55,888 bases of DNA from Acidobacteriota bacterium (lineage in GTDB: Bacteria > Acidobacteriota > Vicinamibacteria > Vicinamibacterales > UBA2999). Where the stretch lies: NCBI GenBank assembly GCA_947482665.1, contig CANKJK010000016.1, forward strand, positions 1 through 55,888, written 5' to 3'. Positions 27,174 to 35,701 of this stretch are shown here, one piece after another. The notes beneath the pieces are model-generated. The model was not told where the DNA came from. It made no database searches and worked only from the letters and a program-made list of their open reading frames with translations. Position 1 is the first letter of the stretch; each line of letters starts with the position of its first letter. The translations under genes and the position numbers were made by a program.

Positions 27174-27785
27174 ATGCCCTTTCTGCTCTCGCCGTTGCCG
27201 TACCCCGAAGACGCTCTGGCTCCCGCGATCTCCGCTCGCACCGTCGGGCTGCATCACGGCGTTCACCATCGGGGCTACATCGACACACTCAACGCCCTCG
27301 TGGGCGATGGCCCGATGAGCGGGATGTCGCTCGAGGAGATCGTGCGGAAGAGCGGTGGGCCAGGCGCCGCACCGGGGCTCTTCAACAACGCCGGTCAGGC
27401 GTTGAATCACGACCATTACTGGTCGAGCATGCGGCCGGCTGGCGGCGGCGAGCCGACAGGCGCGCTGCAGGTTCGACTTGAGTCGGACTTCGGTGGTCTT
27501 CCGGCCTTCAAGGCCGCCTTCCTCGCCGCCGCCCTGGGGCAGTTTGGGAGCGGCTGGGTGTGGCTGGTCTGGAAGTCCACGGCTCAGGCGCTGGCCGTTG
27601 AGGCCACGGCCAATGCGGACTCGCCGATGGTTCGCGGCGATGTGCCGCTTCTGGCGATCGACGTCTGGGAGCACGCCTACTACCTCGACTATCAGTCCGC
27701 CCGCGCAGGGTATGTGACGGCGGTGGTCGAAACGCTGCTGAATTGGGAGTGGGCCGAAGGGCAGTTCCTCAAAGCGCGGGGCTGA
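27174..27785 (+). CDS. Fe/Mn superoxide dismutase
   Basis: This encodes 203 residues from ATG 27174, chosen for the AGGAG 4 nt upstream; ATG 27162 in the same frame is possible. The metal ligands fit the family: His in VGLHHGVHHRGYIDTLN, His in ALNHDHYW, and Asp plus His in LAIDVWEHAYYLDYQ. It converts superoxide to peroxide and oxygen. Iron or manganese preference cannot be told reliably. It follows the hydrolase closely. Confidence 0.93.
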   Translation: MPFLLSPLPYPEDALAPAISARTVGLHHGVHHRGYIDTLNALVGDGPMSGMSLEEIVRKSGGPGAAPGLFNNAGQALNHDHYWSSMRPAGGGEPTGALQVRLESDFGGLPAFKAAFLAAALGQFGSGWVWLVWKSTAQALAVEATANADSPMVRGDVPLLAIDVWEHAYYLDYQSARAGYVTAVVETLLNWEWAEGQFLKARG

Positions 27786-27799
27786 TACCCGGGTCCGCC

Positions 27800-27805
27800 T
27801 ACAAT
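27800..27805 (+). promoter_or_regulatory. -10 box for the 27813 gene
   Basis: TACAAT, ending 7 nt before ATG 27813. This places the transcript start at or beside the ATG, so leaderless translation is likely. Confidence 0.5.
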
Positions 27806-27812
27806 CGGGCCG

Positions 27813-28367
27813 ATGTCCCTGGCGCAGGTCCTCTACCTGTTTGGGCTCGGCTATTTCGTGGCCAACATGCTGGTCGTGGCGGACCTCGTCCGGCTGCGGC
27901 GGCGTATCCGCACGGCGCTGACGACCTGGCCAAGCCCCACGCCGCCGTTCTACCGGCTGAGTCTCGGCATTGGCGTGGCGCTCGGCGTGCTCATCGTCAT
28001 GCGTCTGGTCGTCCAGCGGGTGCCGCTGACGAACCTCTTCGGCGAGTCGATGATGTTCCTCTACTACGGGTACGGGATCGTGCTCCGGCGCCGCGTGCCA
28101 CGCGGGCTCTTCCAGGACGGCGTGTGGACGGACCGGGCGTTCATGCGGTGGGGCGAGATCGAGGGCGTGTCGTGGCGCACAGAGGGCGACACGGCCACGC
28201 TGGTGCTGGTGCAACGTGCCCGCCAGCTCGCCCGGACGCTGCGTGTGCCTGGTGACCGCTACGGGGAAGTGCGGCGCGTGCTTCGCGAGAAGGTGGCCGC
28301 CCACGACATCACCTTCCGTGGAGTCGGACTGGATCTCGGGCTCCGTGACGACCGGGACGCGGTCTGA
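27813..28367 (+). CDS. Small membrane protein of unknown function
   Basis: This encodes 184 residues. Two or three N-terminal membrane segments (LYLFGLGYFVANMLVVADLV, LSLGIGVALGVLIVMRLVV and FGESMMFLYYGYGIVL) are followed by a soluble domain of about 90 residues, with FQDGVWTDRAFMRWGEIEGVSW. This kind of module is seen in DUF5673-like membrane proteins. I do not recognise the family firmly. It stands alone after SOD, has its own -10, and converges on rmuC. Confidence 0.72.
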   Translation: MSLAQVLYLFGLGYFVANMLVVADLVRLRRRIRTALTTWPSPTPPFYRLSLGIGVALGVLIVMRLVVQRVPLTNLFGESMMFLYYGYGIVLRRRVPRGLFQDGVWTDRAFMRWGEIEGVSWRTEGDTATLVLVQRARQLARTLRVPGDRYGEVRRVLREKVAAHDITFRGVGLDLGLRDDRDAV

Positions 28368-28378
28368 CGAGGCGCTGA

Positions 28379-29710
28379 CTACGCGGACTCGGCGCCTGGG
28401 GGCAGCAGTGCGTCCTTCTCGACGGGATCGAGTTCGGGTAGCTCGGCCTGGCTCAACTTGCCAAGTTCGCGCAGCTTCTCGCCCTGGGGACGGACGCGCT
28501 TCGTGTAGCTACCCACGGCGTCGTTGAAGGCGCTGGTGGCGGAGTGCAGCCCCTTCTGCACCTTCCCCAGGTGGTCCACGAACTTGGTGACCCGAATGTA
28601 GAGCTCCGTGGCCTGCGCAGCGATGTGCGCGGCGTTTTCGGCCTGGGTGTGCTGCTGCCAGGTCAGGTTGATGGCCCCAAGAAAGCCCATCAGCGTGGCC
28701 GGGGTCGCCAGCAGGATCCCCTCGTCGGCCGCCTTCAGCACCAGGTCATTGTCGCCTTCAAGCGCGGTACTCAGGAGCGACTCCGCGGGCAGGAAGAGAA
28801 TCACCTTGTCGAAGGGCAGCTGGCCGTCCTTCTTCATCGCCGCGGTGTAGTTGCGCGCGCCAAGCCCTTTGATCGTGCCCATGAGCTTCCTGGCGTGTGC
28901 CGCCACGATCTCGCGCCGATTGGGTGCCGCGGTATCCGCGATGGCCACCTCGAAGTCCGGGACCTTGGAGTCGATGATGATGCAGCGGCCGCCCGGGAGC
29001 TTCACGATCAGATCCGGCCGGGCATCGCCCTCGGTGACCTGTTCGCTGAAGTCGCACAGCTCACTCAGCCCCGAGGCCTCCACCACGCGGCGCAGCGTCT
29101 GTTCGCCCCACTTGCCCCGGTGCTGGGACGACTTCAGCACGGCCGTGAAGTCGTTGGTGCTGGTGGCCAGCGCGGTCGTCGTCTCCGACATCCTCGCCAT
29201 CTGCTCACGGAGCTGGCCCAGCGTGGCGTCCTGCGTCTGCAGGCCCTGCTGCATGGACTTGCGGTAGCTGTCGAGCGCGGCGTTGACCTCGGCGATCAGG
29301 GGGGCGACCTTGGTGGTGACTTCATTGGTCACGCTGGGGGCCATGGCCTGCAGGACCTCGCCACTCATCTTGGCGAAGCTGTCCTTGAGCGCCTGGATGT
29401 CGCGCGTGTAGCGGGCCTCGGCCGCAGCCAGCGTGTCGGCGCCGGCGGACCTGACGGACTCCAGCTCCCGCGTGGCGCTGACAGCGGTAGCCTCGGCGGC
29501 AGCGGCGCGTTCCAGCGCCGACGTCCGGGCTGTGCGGTCCTCGGTCGCCTGGGACCGGGCCTGCTCAAGCTGCGCTCGCAGTTCACGTATCGTGGCCTCG
29601 GATCCGGCATCGGCCATCTGCGGCGGCGTCTTCGAGGCAAACAGTTTGACCAGCACGACGAGCAGCGCGAGGAGGACCGCTGCCAGCAAGACGAGCATGA
29701 GTGTGTTCAT
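28379..29710 (-). CDS. rmuC: DNA recombination protein RmuC homologue
   Basis: This encodes 443 residues. An N-terminal membrane segment (LMLVLLAAVLLALLVVLVKLF) and a long coiled coil (about 35-180, rich in LRAQLEQARSQA-type repeats) precede the PDDEXK-like nuclease domain: WGEQTLRRVVEASGL, PDLIVKLPGGRCIIIDSKVPD and VILFLPAESLL. This is the RmuC core, thought to limit inversions and to act in DNA recombination or anti-phage functions. It is divergent from the exonuclease gene. Confidence 0.95.
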   Translation of the reverse strand: MNTLMLVLLAAVLLALLVVLVKLFASKTPPQMADAGSEATIRELRAQLEQARSQATEDRTARTSALERAAAAEATAVSATRELESVRSAGADTLAAAEARYTRDIQALKDSFAKMSGEVLQAMAPSVTNEVTTKVAPLIAEVNAALDSYRKSMQQGLQTQDATLGQLREQMARMSETTTALATSTNDFTAVLKSSQHRGKWGEQTLRRVVEASGLSELCDFSEQVTEGDARPDLIVKLPGGRCIIIDSKVPDFEVAIADTAAPNRREIVAAHARKLMGTIKGLGARNYTAAMKKDGQLPFDKVILFLPAESLLSTALEGDNDLVLKAADEGILLATPATLMGFLGAINLTWQQHTQAENAAHIAAQATELYIRVTKFVDHLGKVQKGLHSATSAFNDAVGSYTKRVRPQGEKLRELGKLSQAELPELDPVEKDALLPPGAESA

Positions 29711-29854
29711 GGGAACCTGCGCTAAGCGTAGCGGCCAAGGGCACCCGCGGGGAAGCCGCCGTGTCGCTCCGAGGGCCGGCCGGGTCTGCCGAGGGCCGAT
29801 ACGTCAGACGTGTTGTGGCAATTCACGGTGGGCTGGTATTGTCGCCGACGAACA

Positions 29855-29873
29855 GGCGCGCGTGCCGCGCGCC
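29855..29873. other. 8-bp GC hairpin in the rmuC/exonuclease divergent gap
   Basis: GGCGCGCG (29855-29862) pairs with CGCGCGCC (29866-29873) around TGC. It lies between divergent genes, just after an extended -10 candidate TGGTATTGT, so it would fold at the 5' end of the exonuclease mRNA. No function can be read from it. Confidence 0.4.
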
Positions 29874-29999
29874 CGAGACGGACAGCGGAGGCGCTCATCC
29901 GATGGAGAGAGTCAGGGGAATGGTGCATCGCGTGCAAGGGCTCACGAGTGACACACGCATGAGGCGGTCTGGCATGCCGGCTCAGGTCTGGGTGCGTTG

Positions 30000-30572
30000 A
30001 TGTTCCTCGTCTTCGACACCGAAACGACAGGCATCCCCAAGAACTGGAAGGCTCCAGTCACCGACCTGGACAACTGGCCCCGGTTGGTCGAACTGGCCTG
30101 GTTGTTGTGCGAGCCGGATGGCCGCGTCGTCGAGCAGTACAGCGCGATTGTGCGGCCGGAGGGATTCACGATCCCGGCGGATGCGGCGCGCGTGCACGGC
30201 ATTACGACCGAGCGGGCCATCGAGGAAGGGGAGCCACTGCAGTCGGTGCTGGGAACGTTCGCCGAGGCCGTGGCGTCAGCGGGAACTCTGGTGGCGCACA
30301 ACATGCGCTTCGACGAGAAGATCGTCGGTGCGGAACTGCTCCGTGCGCGCATCCCGAGCGCGTTCGAGGGGAGGCCCCGACAGTGCACGATGCTCTCGTC
30401 GACCGCCTTCTGCGGGCTCCCGGGCAAGTACGGGCCGAAATGGCCAACCCTTGAGGAACTGCACGTGGTGCTCTTCGGGGTCTCCCCGGAGGTAAGCCAC
30501 AAGGCCGGTGCTGACGCCGCCGTCTGCGCCCGGTGTTTCTTCGAGCTGCGGGCGAAGGGCGTATTGCGCTAG
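30000..30572 (+). CDS. DnaQ-like 3'-5' exonuclease family protein
   Basis: This encodes 190 residues from ATG 30000. Exonuclease motifs are in order: Exo I FDTETTG, Exo II with VAHNMRFDEKIV, and Exo III SHKAGADAAVCAR; the acidic residues are all present. This matches standalone DEDDh exonucleases related to PolC/DnaQ epsilon. It may proofread, trim or degrade DNA or RNA. It overlaps the convergent phosphatidyltransferase gene by 4 nt at the 3' ends. Confidence 0.9.
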   Translation: MFLVFDTETTGIPKNWKAPVTDLDNWPRLVELAWLLCEPDGRVVEQYSAIVRPEGFTIPADAARVHGITTERAIEEGEPLQSVLGTFAEAVASAGTLVAHNMRFDEKIVGAELLRARIPSAFEGRPRQCTMLSSTAFCGLPGKYGPKWPTLEELHVVLFGVSPEVSHKAGADAAVCARCFFELRAKGVLR

Positions 30573-31336
30573 AGGAGCTTCCAGCCCGGGAGGCTGGACG
30601 CCATCGGATCCCGCAGCCAGTCCGGCGGGACCAGCCACGTGAAGGCCAGGATCGCCACGACCCAGAGGTCGTAGGCGAGTGTGGCGCGCTCATCCGTCCA
30701 GAAGAACGCCCTCCAGAAGCCACGGGTCAACGCGTTCGAGCCTGCCGGGTTCGGCCGCTTGTTGAGTGCCAGATACGTGTAGTGGATCCGGTTGACGACG
30801 GTGACGATCGAGAGAATCAGGATCACCCACATCACGCCGGCCATCCGGTTCGTGGCCGCGCCGATCATCAGCAGCACGATACGCTCGGGGCGTTCCATGA
30901 AGCCGACCTTGCATTTCGTGATGAGCGACTCGGCCCGCGCCCGCGCGTAGCTCGTCATGATGGAGAACATCATGGCGAGTGAGGCCACCATCACGTAGTC
31001 CGTCCGGCGGAGGCTGGCGTACAGGTAGATGACGCCGAGGAAGAGCGCGATGTCGGAGAAGCGGTCCAGCGTGGAGTCCCAGAATGCGCCGAACTCGGAC
31101 TGCTTGCCGGTGAGGTGCGCCACCTTGCCATCAATGAAGTCGAACATGTTGGCCACGATCATGATGACGAACGCGATCATGAAGTGGCGGCGACCCAGTT
31201 CGACCGCGGCGGCCACGTTGATCAGGACGCCGATGAGGGTGAGCGTATTCGGATGGATCCCGAGGGCGACGCTGGCGCTGATGATGGCGCGCAGCGGGAG
31301 CATGAAGACCGTTCCGATGAAGCCTGTGAACGTCAT
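30569..31336 (-). CDS. CDP-alcohol phosphatidyltransferase family protein
   Basis: This encodes 255 residues with about six membrane segments. The active site reads DFIDGKVAH followed by G83-AFW-D87-STL-D91, which fits the family pattern except that the usual Arg (DGxxAR) is His74. The four aspartates are kept. Such enzymes make phosphatidylglycerophosphate, phosphatidylinositol phosphate or similar lipids. The substrate alcohol cannot be assigned. Its start is 20 bp from the divergent uvrC start. Confidence 0.9.
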   Translation of the reverse strand: MTFTGFIGTVFMLPLRAIISASVALGIHPNTLTLIGVLINVAAAVELGRRHFMIAFVIMIVANMFDFIDGKVAHLTGKQSEFGAFWDSTLDRFSDIALFLGVIYLYASLRRTDYVMVASLAMMFSIMTSYARARAESLITKCKVGFMERPERIVLLMIGAATNRMAGVMWVILILSIVTVVNRIHYTYLALNKRPNPAGSNALTRGFWRAFFWTDERATLAYDLWVVAILAFTWLVPPDWLRDPMASSLPGWKLL

Positions 31337-31338
31337 TG

Positions 31339-31354
31339 TAAACTCGGCATCGTA
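31339..31354. promoter_or_regulatory. Overlapping divergent -10 boxes of uvrC and the phosphatidyltransferase gene
   Basis: TAAACT on the plus strand (31339-31344) ends 12 nt before the uvrC ATG. TACGAT on the minus strand (31349-31354) ends 12 nt before the phosphatidyltransferase ATG at 31336. Both would give leaders of about 5-6 nt. Upstream promoter parts must lie inside the opposite gene. Confidence 0.5.
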
Positions 31355-31356
31355 AC

Positions 31357-33177
31357 ATGCCCGTTTCAGATCTCAAGGAGCAGATCGCGCGCCTACCGGA
31401 ACAGCCGGGTGTCTACCTCTGGGGAAACGCCGCCGGGGACACGATCTATGTCGGCAAGGCCCGATCGCTCAGGGATCGGGTCCGGAGCTATCTCGGCGCC
31501 TGGGGCACGAACCCGCGGATTGATGCGCTGCTGGCCGAGATCGCCCGGCTTGAAGTCATCGTCACCGACTCGGTCGTCGAGGCACTGGCGCTCGAGAACA
31601 ATTTCATCAAACAGCGTGCGCCCCGCTACAACATCCTGCTGCGGGACGACAAGAATTACCCCTACCTCCGGCTGACCACGAGCGAGGCCTTTCCGCGCGT
31701 GCTGGTGGCACGGGCCATCGAGTCCGGACCCGACGTGTTTGCCGGGCCCTTCATGCCGGCGTCGCTGGCCCGGCGGACGATGGGACTCACGCACAAACTC
31801 TTCGGGATCCGCTCCTGCAACGAGGTCATCACGGGCGATCGCCCGCGTGCGTGCCTCGAATTCGACATCGGCCGGTGCCTGGCCCCGTGCGTGCGCGAAC
31901 TCTGCACAGAGGGGCAGTACGGCGAGGCCGTCGCCAGCGCGCGGCTGCTGCTCGACGGCCGGACGGACGAACTGGCCGAGACGCTGCGCCTGCGCATGGA
32001 GACCGCGGCGGGGGAGGAGCGGTTCGAGCAGGCGGCGCAGTTACGCGATGCGATGCGGACCGTCGAGGCGCTCCGCGATCGTCAACAGAAGATCGCGACG
32101 ACCGAGCTGGGCGACCGCGACGTGTTCGGCATCAAGCGTGGGCCGAGTGGCGTGGTCGTGCTCGTGTTCCAGATGCGCGGCGGGCGTGTCGTGGAGCGTG
32201 TGGAACTGGCGTCGAACGCCGATGCCGCGCCGGTCAGTGACGGCGAGGCGCTCGCCGGCGCCCTGCAGCAGTTCTACGAGACGCGGACTGCGCCGTCGGA
32301 GATCCACCTGCCGGAGGCCGTCGAGGAAGCCGAGGCCGTGGAGGAGTGGCTCGGCGTGGAGGCCGGCCGTCGCGTGCGTCTGCTGGTGCCGCAGCGGGGC
32401 GATAAACGGGCCCTGGTGGACCTGGCGACCCGCAACGCGGAGCTGTCCTATCGCACCCGGTTCAATGACTCGACCGCGGCGCACTTCGAGGCCCTCGAGA
32501 CGCTGCGGTCTGCGCTCGGGCTGCCGGCGGTTCCGCGCCGAATCGAGTGCTTCGACATCTCCACCATCCAGGGCAGCGAGACCGTGGCGTCGATGGTCGT
32601 CTGCGAGGACGGCCGGATGAAGAAGGGCGACTACCGGAAGTTCCGGATCGCGGCACGGGCGCCGGACGGCGTGGGGCCGGATGATTTTGCCGCCATGCGC
32701 GAAGTGGTCCAGCGGCGCTACCGTGCCGTGCTGGAGCGGGGCGGGCCGTTCCCGGACCTCATCCTGATCGACGGCGGGGCCGGCCAGCTCTCGGCCGCCT
32801 ATGAGGCCCTGACCGCCGTCGGACTGGGGCGCCTGGTGGCGGCGGGCATCGCCAAGAAGGAGGAAGTGCTCTTCACGCGGGACCGGCCCGAGCCGGTGGT
32901 GCTCGACACGCGCGATCCGGCGCTGCTCCTGATTCAGCGGATTCGCGACGAGGCGCACCGGTTCGCCGTGACGTTTCACCGGAAGGCCCGGACCATGCGG
33001 GACCTGCGGAGCGAGCTGGACGGCGTGCCTGGCGTGGGCGTCCGGCGCCGCAAGGCCCTGCTGACGGCCTTCGGCAGTCTGGCCGGGGTTCGGCGGGCCA
33101 CGCGCGAGGAGCTGGCGGCGGTGGTCGGCGCCAGGACGGCCTCCGCCGTGCTTGACTATTTCGCCCGTTCCGCCTGA
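31357..33177 (+). CDS. uvrC: Excinuclease ABC subunit C
   Basis: This encodes 606 residues, the usual UvrC length. The N-terminal GIY-YIG nuclease (PGVYLWGNAAGDTIYVGKARSLRDRV) makes the 3' cut. A UVR motif near 215-230 (FEQAAQLRDAMRTVE), the RNase H-like domain (RIECFDISTIQGSETVASMVV) for the 5' cut, and a helix-hairpin-helix tail (GVPGVGVRRRKALLTAFGS) follow. Together with uvrA it supplies most of excision repair. Near-leaderless start as noted. Confidence 0.97.
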   Translation: MPVSDLKEQIARLPEQPGVYLWGNAAGDTIYVGKARSLRDRVRSYLGAWGTNPRIDALLAEIARLEVIVTDSVVEALALENNFIKQRAPRYNILLRDDKNYPYLRLTTSEAFPRVLVARAIESGPDVFAGPFMPASLARRTMGLTHKLFGIRSCNEVITGDRPRACLEFDIGRCLAPCVRELCTEGQYGEAVASARLLLDGRTDELAETLRLRMETAAGEERFEQAAQLRDAMRTVEALRDRQQKIATTELGDRDVFGIKRGPSGVVVLVFQMRGGRVVERVELASNADAAPVSDGEALAGALQQFYETRTAPSEIHLPEAVEEAEAVEEWLGVEAGRRVRLLVPQRGDKRALVDLATRNAELSYRTRFNDSTAAHFEALETLRSALGLPAVPRRIECFDISTIQGSETVASMVVCEDGRMKKGDYRKFRIAARAPDGVGPDDFAAMREVVQRRYRAVLERGGPFPDLILIDGGAGQLSAAYEALTAVGLGRLVAAGIAKKEEVLFTRDRPEPVVLDTRDPALLLIQRIRDEAHRFAVTFHRKARTMRDLRSELDGVPGVGVRRRKALLTAFGSLAGVRRATREELAAVVGARTASAVLDYFARSA

Positions 33178-33200
33178 CCGGCCGGCGCGGACCCTTGTGG

Positions 33201-33206
33201 TACGCT
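33201..33206 (+). promoter_or_regulatory. Extended -10 of the site-2 protease gene
   Basis: TGGTACGCT holds TACGCT at 33201-33206, ending 10 nt before TTG 33217. It supports that unusual start and a short leader. Confidence 0.45.
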
Positions 33207-33216
33207 GTCTCCCGCT

Positions 33217-33849
33217 TTGGGCGTTGATCCGGCACAGGTTCTCATCGGTTTTACGGTTCTGCTGTTCTCCCTGTCTGTACACGAAGCCGCGCATGCCTGG
33301 TCGGCGTGGCGGCTGGGGGATCCCACGGCCCGCGACCTCGGCCGCGTGTCGCTGAATCCGATGGTGCATATCGACCCGGTTGGCACGGTGCTGTTCCCCC
33401 TGCTGGCGCTGGTGGCCAACGCCCCAGTGCTCGGGTGGGCCAAGCCGGTGCCGGTGGATCTGCGCCGGCTCAAGAGTTGGCGCCGGGATCACATGCTCAT
33501 CGCCGCCGCGGGGCCCCTGAGCAATCTCGTGTTGGCCATCGTGGCGGCAGGTGTACTGCGGGTGCTGCCGGCGGCGGACGCGGAGGGCTTCAGTCTGGTG
33601 GCGCCGGTGGCCGCGATGTGTCAGACCGGGGTGATGCTGAACATCGTCCTGGCGGTGTTCAATCTGGTGCCGGTGCCGCCGCTCGATGGCGGCAACGTCC
33701 TGCGGGGACTCCTGCACGGGCGGCTGGCCGCAATGTTCGACCGCGTGCGCCCCTATGGGTTCATGCTGCTGTACGGTTTGATGCTGACGGGTGTGCTGTC
33801 CTCGGTGATTGGTCCTCCAGCGCGGGCGCTGGCGGGTTGGCTCCTGTAG
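33217..33849 (+). CDS. Site-2 protease family membrane metalloprotease
   Basis: This encodes 210 residues from TTG 33217, for which the -10 spacing fits and no ATG alternative exists. The zinc motif HEAAH is at 22-26 inside the first membrane segment (LLFSLSVHEAAHAW), and the second site LDGG is near 148-151 in FNLVPVPPLDGGNVLRG. This is the minimal M50B-type layout without a PDZ domain, as in SpoIVFB/Rv-type family members. It may cleave membrane-bound regulators. The trpS start follows 23 nt later. Confidence 0.9.
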   Translation: MGVDPAQVLIGFTVLLFSLSVHEAAHAWSAWRLGDPTARDLGRVSLNPMVHIDPVGTVLFPLLALVANAPVLGWAKPVPVDLRRLKSWRRDHMLIAAAGPLSNLVLAIVAAGVLRVLPAADAEGFSLVAPVAAMCQTGVMLNIVLAVFNLVPVPPLDGGNVLRGLLHGRLAAMFDRVRPYGFMLLYGLMLTGVLSSVIGPPARALAGWLL

Positions 33850-33872
33850 GGCGGTTGCACCGGACGGAACCT

Positions 33873-34877
33873 GTGACCAAGACCACGCCTAAACCCCGAG
33901 TCGTCTCGGGCATGCGGCCCACGGGCCGCCTCCACCTCGGCCATCTGGTCGGCGCGCTGCGCAACTGGGTGCCGTTGCAGGAGACGCACGACTGTTTCTA
34001 TTTCGTCGCGGACTGGCACGCGCTGACGAGCGAGTACGCCAACACCGCGCCGATCACCGGCTACGGCCTCGACAACGTCGCCGACTGGCTGGCCGCCGGC
34101 GTCGACCCGGCGAAGAGCACGATCTTCGTGCAGTCGCTGGTGCCCGAGCATGCGGAGCTCTTCCTCCTGCTCTCGATGGTGGTGCCGATTCCGTGGTTGG
34201 AGCGGGTGCCGACCTACAAGGAGCTCCAGGAGCAGCTCGCGGAAAAGGACCTTTCGACCCTCGGCTTTCTGTCGTACCCGCTGCTGCAGACCGCTGACGT
34301 GGCGATGTATGACGGCCGTTTCGTGCCGGTCGGTGAGGACCAGGTGGCGCATCTGGAACTCTCCCGCGAGGTGATCCGCCGCTTCCAGCAGTTCTATGGC
34401 GACGTCCTGGTGGAGCCGCAGCCGCTGCTGACGCCGGTGTCGCGTCTCCCCGGGCTCGACAATCGGAAGATGAGCAAGAGCTACGGCAACACCATCGACC
34501 TGAGCGATGACGCCGCGTCGGTCCTGAAGAAGGTCCGGCAGATGTACACGGACCCGAAGCGTGTGCGCGCGGACATCCCCGGGACGGTGGAGGGGAATCC
34601 CGTGTTCATGTATCACGACGCCTTCAACCCGAACGTCGCGGAAGTCGAGGACCTCAAAGCGCGCTATCGCGCCGGTGCGGTGGGCGACGTGGAAGTGAAG
34701 ACGAAGCTGGCGGCGGCGATGAACGCCGGGCTGGAGCCGATGCGCGAGAAGCGGGCGACGCTGCTGGCGCGGCCCGACGACCTGCGCGACATCATGATCG
34801 ACGGCTCGCGGAAGGCCCGGCTCGTGGCGCAGGAGACGATGGCCCGCGTGCGCGACGCCGTCAGGCTGACCTACTAG
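33873..34877 (+). CDS. trpS: Tryptophanyl-tRNA synthetase
   Basis: This encodes 334 residues, the normal TrpS length, from GTG 33873. Class I signatures are HLGHLVGALRNW (HIGH) near the N-terminus and RKMSKSYGN (KMSKS) near 200. PTGRLHLGH and FFVADWHALT-like sequence (here FYFVADWHALTSEY) complete the Trp site. The open frame continues upstream to about 33306, but that stretch shadows the site-2 protease gene. It is followed by scpA with a 1-nt overlap. Confidence 0.97.
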   Translation: MTKTTPKPRVVSGMRPTGRLHLGHLVGALRNWVPLQETHDCFYFVADWHALTSEYANTAPITGYGLDNVADWLAAGVDPAKSTIFVQSLVPEHAELFLLLSMVVPIPWLERVPTYKELQEQLAEKDLSTLGFLSYPLLQTADVAMYDGRFVPVGEDQVAHLELSREVIRRFQQFYGDVLVEPQPLLTPVSRLPGLDNRKMSKSYGNTIDLSDDAASVLKKVRQMYTDPKRVRADIPGTVEGNPVFMYHDAFNPNVAEVEDLKARYRAGAVGDVEVKTKLAAAMNAGLEPMREKRATLLARPDDLRDIMIDGSRKARLVAQETMARVRDAVRLTY

Positions 34878-35695
34878 TGGCCCCGATGGATCCCGAGGAC
34901 TTCGAATCGTCGCCGGACGCCTACCGCGTCAGGCTCTCGGCGTTTGAGGGGCCGCTCGACCTGCTGCTACACCTGATCAGGAAGAACCAGGTCAACATCT
35001 ACGAGATCCCGATCGCTCTCATCACCGAGCAGTACCTGCTGTACATCGAGGTGATGCAGGAGCTGAATCTCGACGTGGCGGGCGAGTTTCTGGTGATGGC
35101 GTCGACGCTCATCCACATCAAGTCAAAGGCCATCCTGCCTCGGCCGGAGACGGCGGCGACGGACGGCGAACCCGACGAGGATCCGCGCGAGACACTCGTC
35201 CGGCGCCTCCTCGAGCACGAGAAATACAAAGCCGCCGCCGAGATGCTGCACGACAAGGAGACGGTCCGGAGTGCCCAGTGGATGCGGCCGGACACGAGCG
35301 TGGCCGCGGCCGCCGGAGACGCCTACGAGCCGGAGATGGAGGTGGATCTCTTCAGCCTCATCGCCGCGTTCAAGGGCGTGCTGCAGCGGGCGAACCGCCG
35401 ACCCAGAGTGTTCCTGCCTCCCGAAAACCTGTCGATCGAGGACCGGATTCAGCAGCTGCTGGGACGGCTGTCGGAGACTGACGCGTGCGGGTTCGAGGAG
35501 CTCTTCGCGGACGGGGATGGCAGCCGCGGGTTCATGATCGTCACCTTCCTGGCCGTGCTGGAAATGATCCGGCTGAAGGTGATCCGGGTGTTCCAGGGTG
35601 GCGCCTTTGGAGACATTCGCGTCTACAAGCGCGCCCGCCCGGCTGATGCGCCCAATCCGATGGGCCACGCCGCACAGTTGAAGCCGACGGAGTAA
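34877..35695 (+). CDS. scpA: Segregation and condensation protein A
   Basis: This encodes 272 residues from GTG 34877, overlapping the trpS stop; ATG 34886 (MDPEDFES) is an equally good start. The kleisin N-terminal signature is FEGPLDLLLHLIRKNQVNIYEIPIALITEQYL, split by function into SMC-neck contacts, and AGEFLVMASTLIHIKSKAIL follows. The C-terminal winged helix ends the protein. ScpA bridges SMC heads in the bacterial condensin. scpB follows after 6 nt. Confidence 0.95.
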   Translation: MAPMDPEDFESSPDAYRVRLSAFEGPLDLLLHLIRKNQVNIYEIPIALITEQYLLYIEVMQELNLDVAGEFLVMASTLIHIKSKAILPRPETAATDGEPDEDPRETLVRRLLEHEKYKAAAEMLHDKETVRSAQWMRPDTSVAAAAGDAYEPEMEVDLFSLIAAFKGVLQRANRRPRVFLPPENLSIEDRIQQLLGRLSETDACGFEELFADGDGSRGFMIVTFLAVLEMIRLKVIRVFQGGAFGDIRVYKRARPADAPNPMGHAAQLKPTE

Positions 35696-35701
35696 CAGGA
35701 C

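Noticed and set aside
33306-33872. Long upstream extension in the trpS frame
   Set aside because: It lies inside the site-2 protease gene in another frame, and the protein lacks any family likeness until VTKTTPKPRVVSG at 33873.
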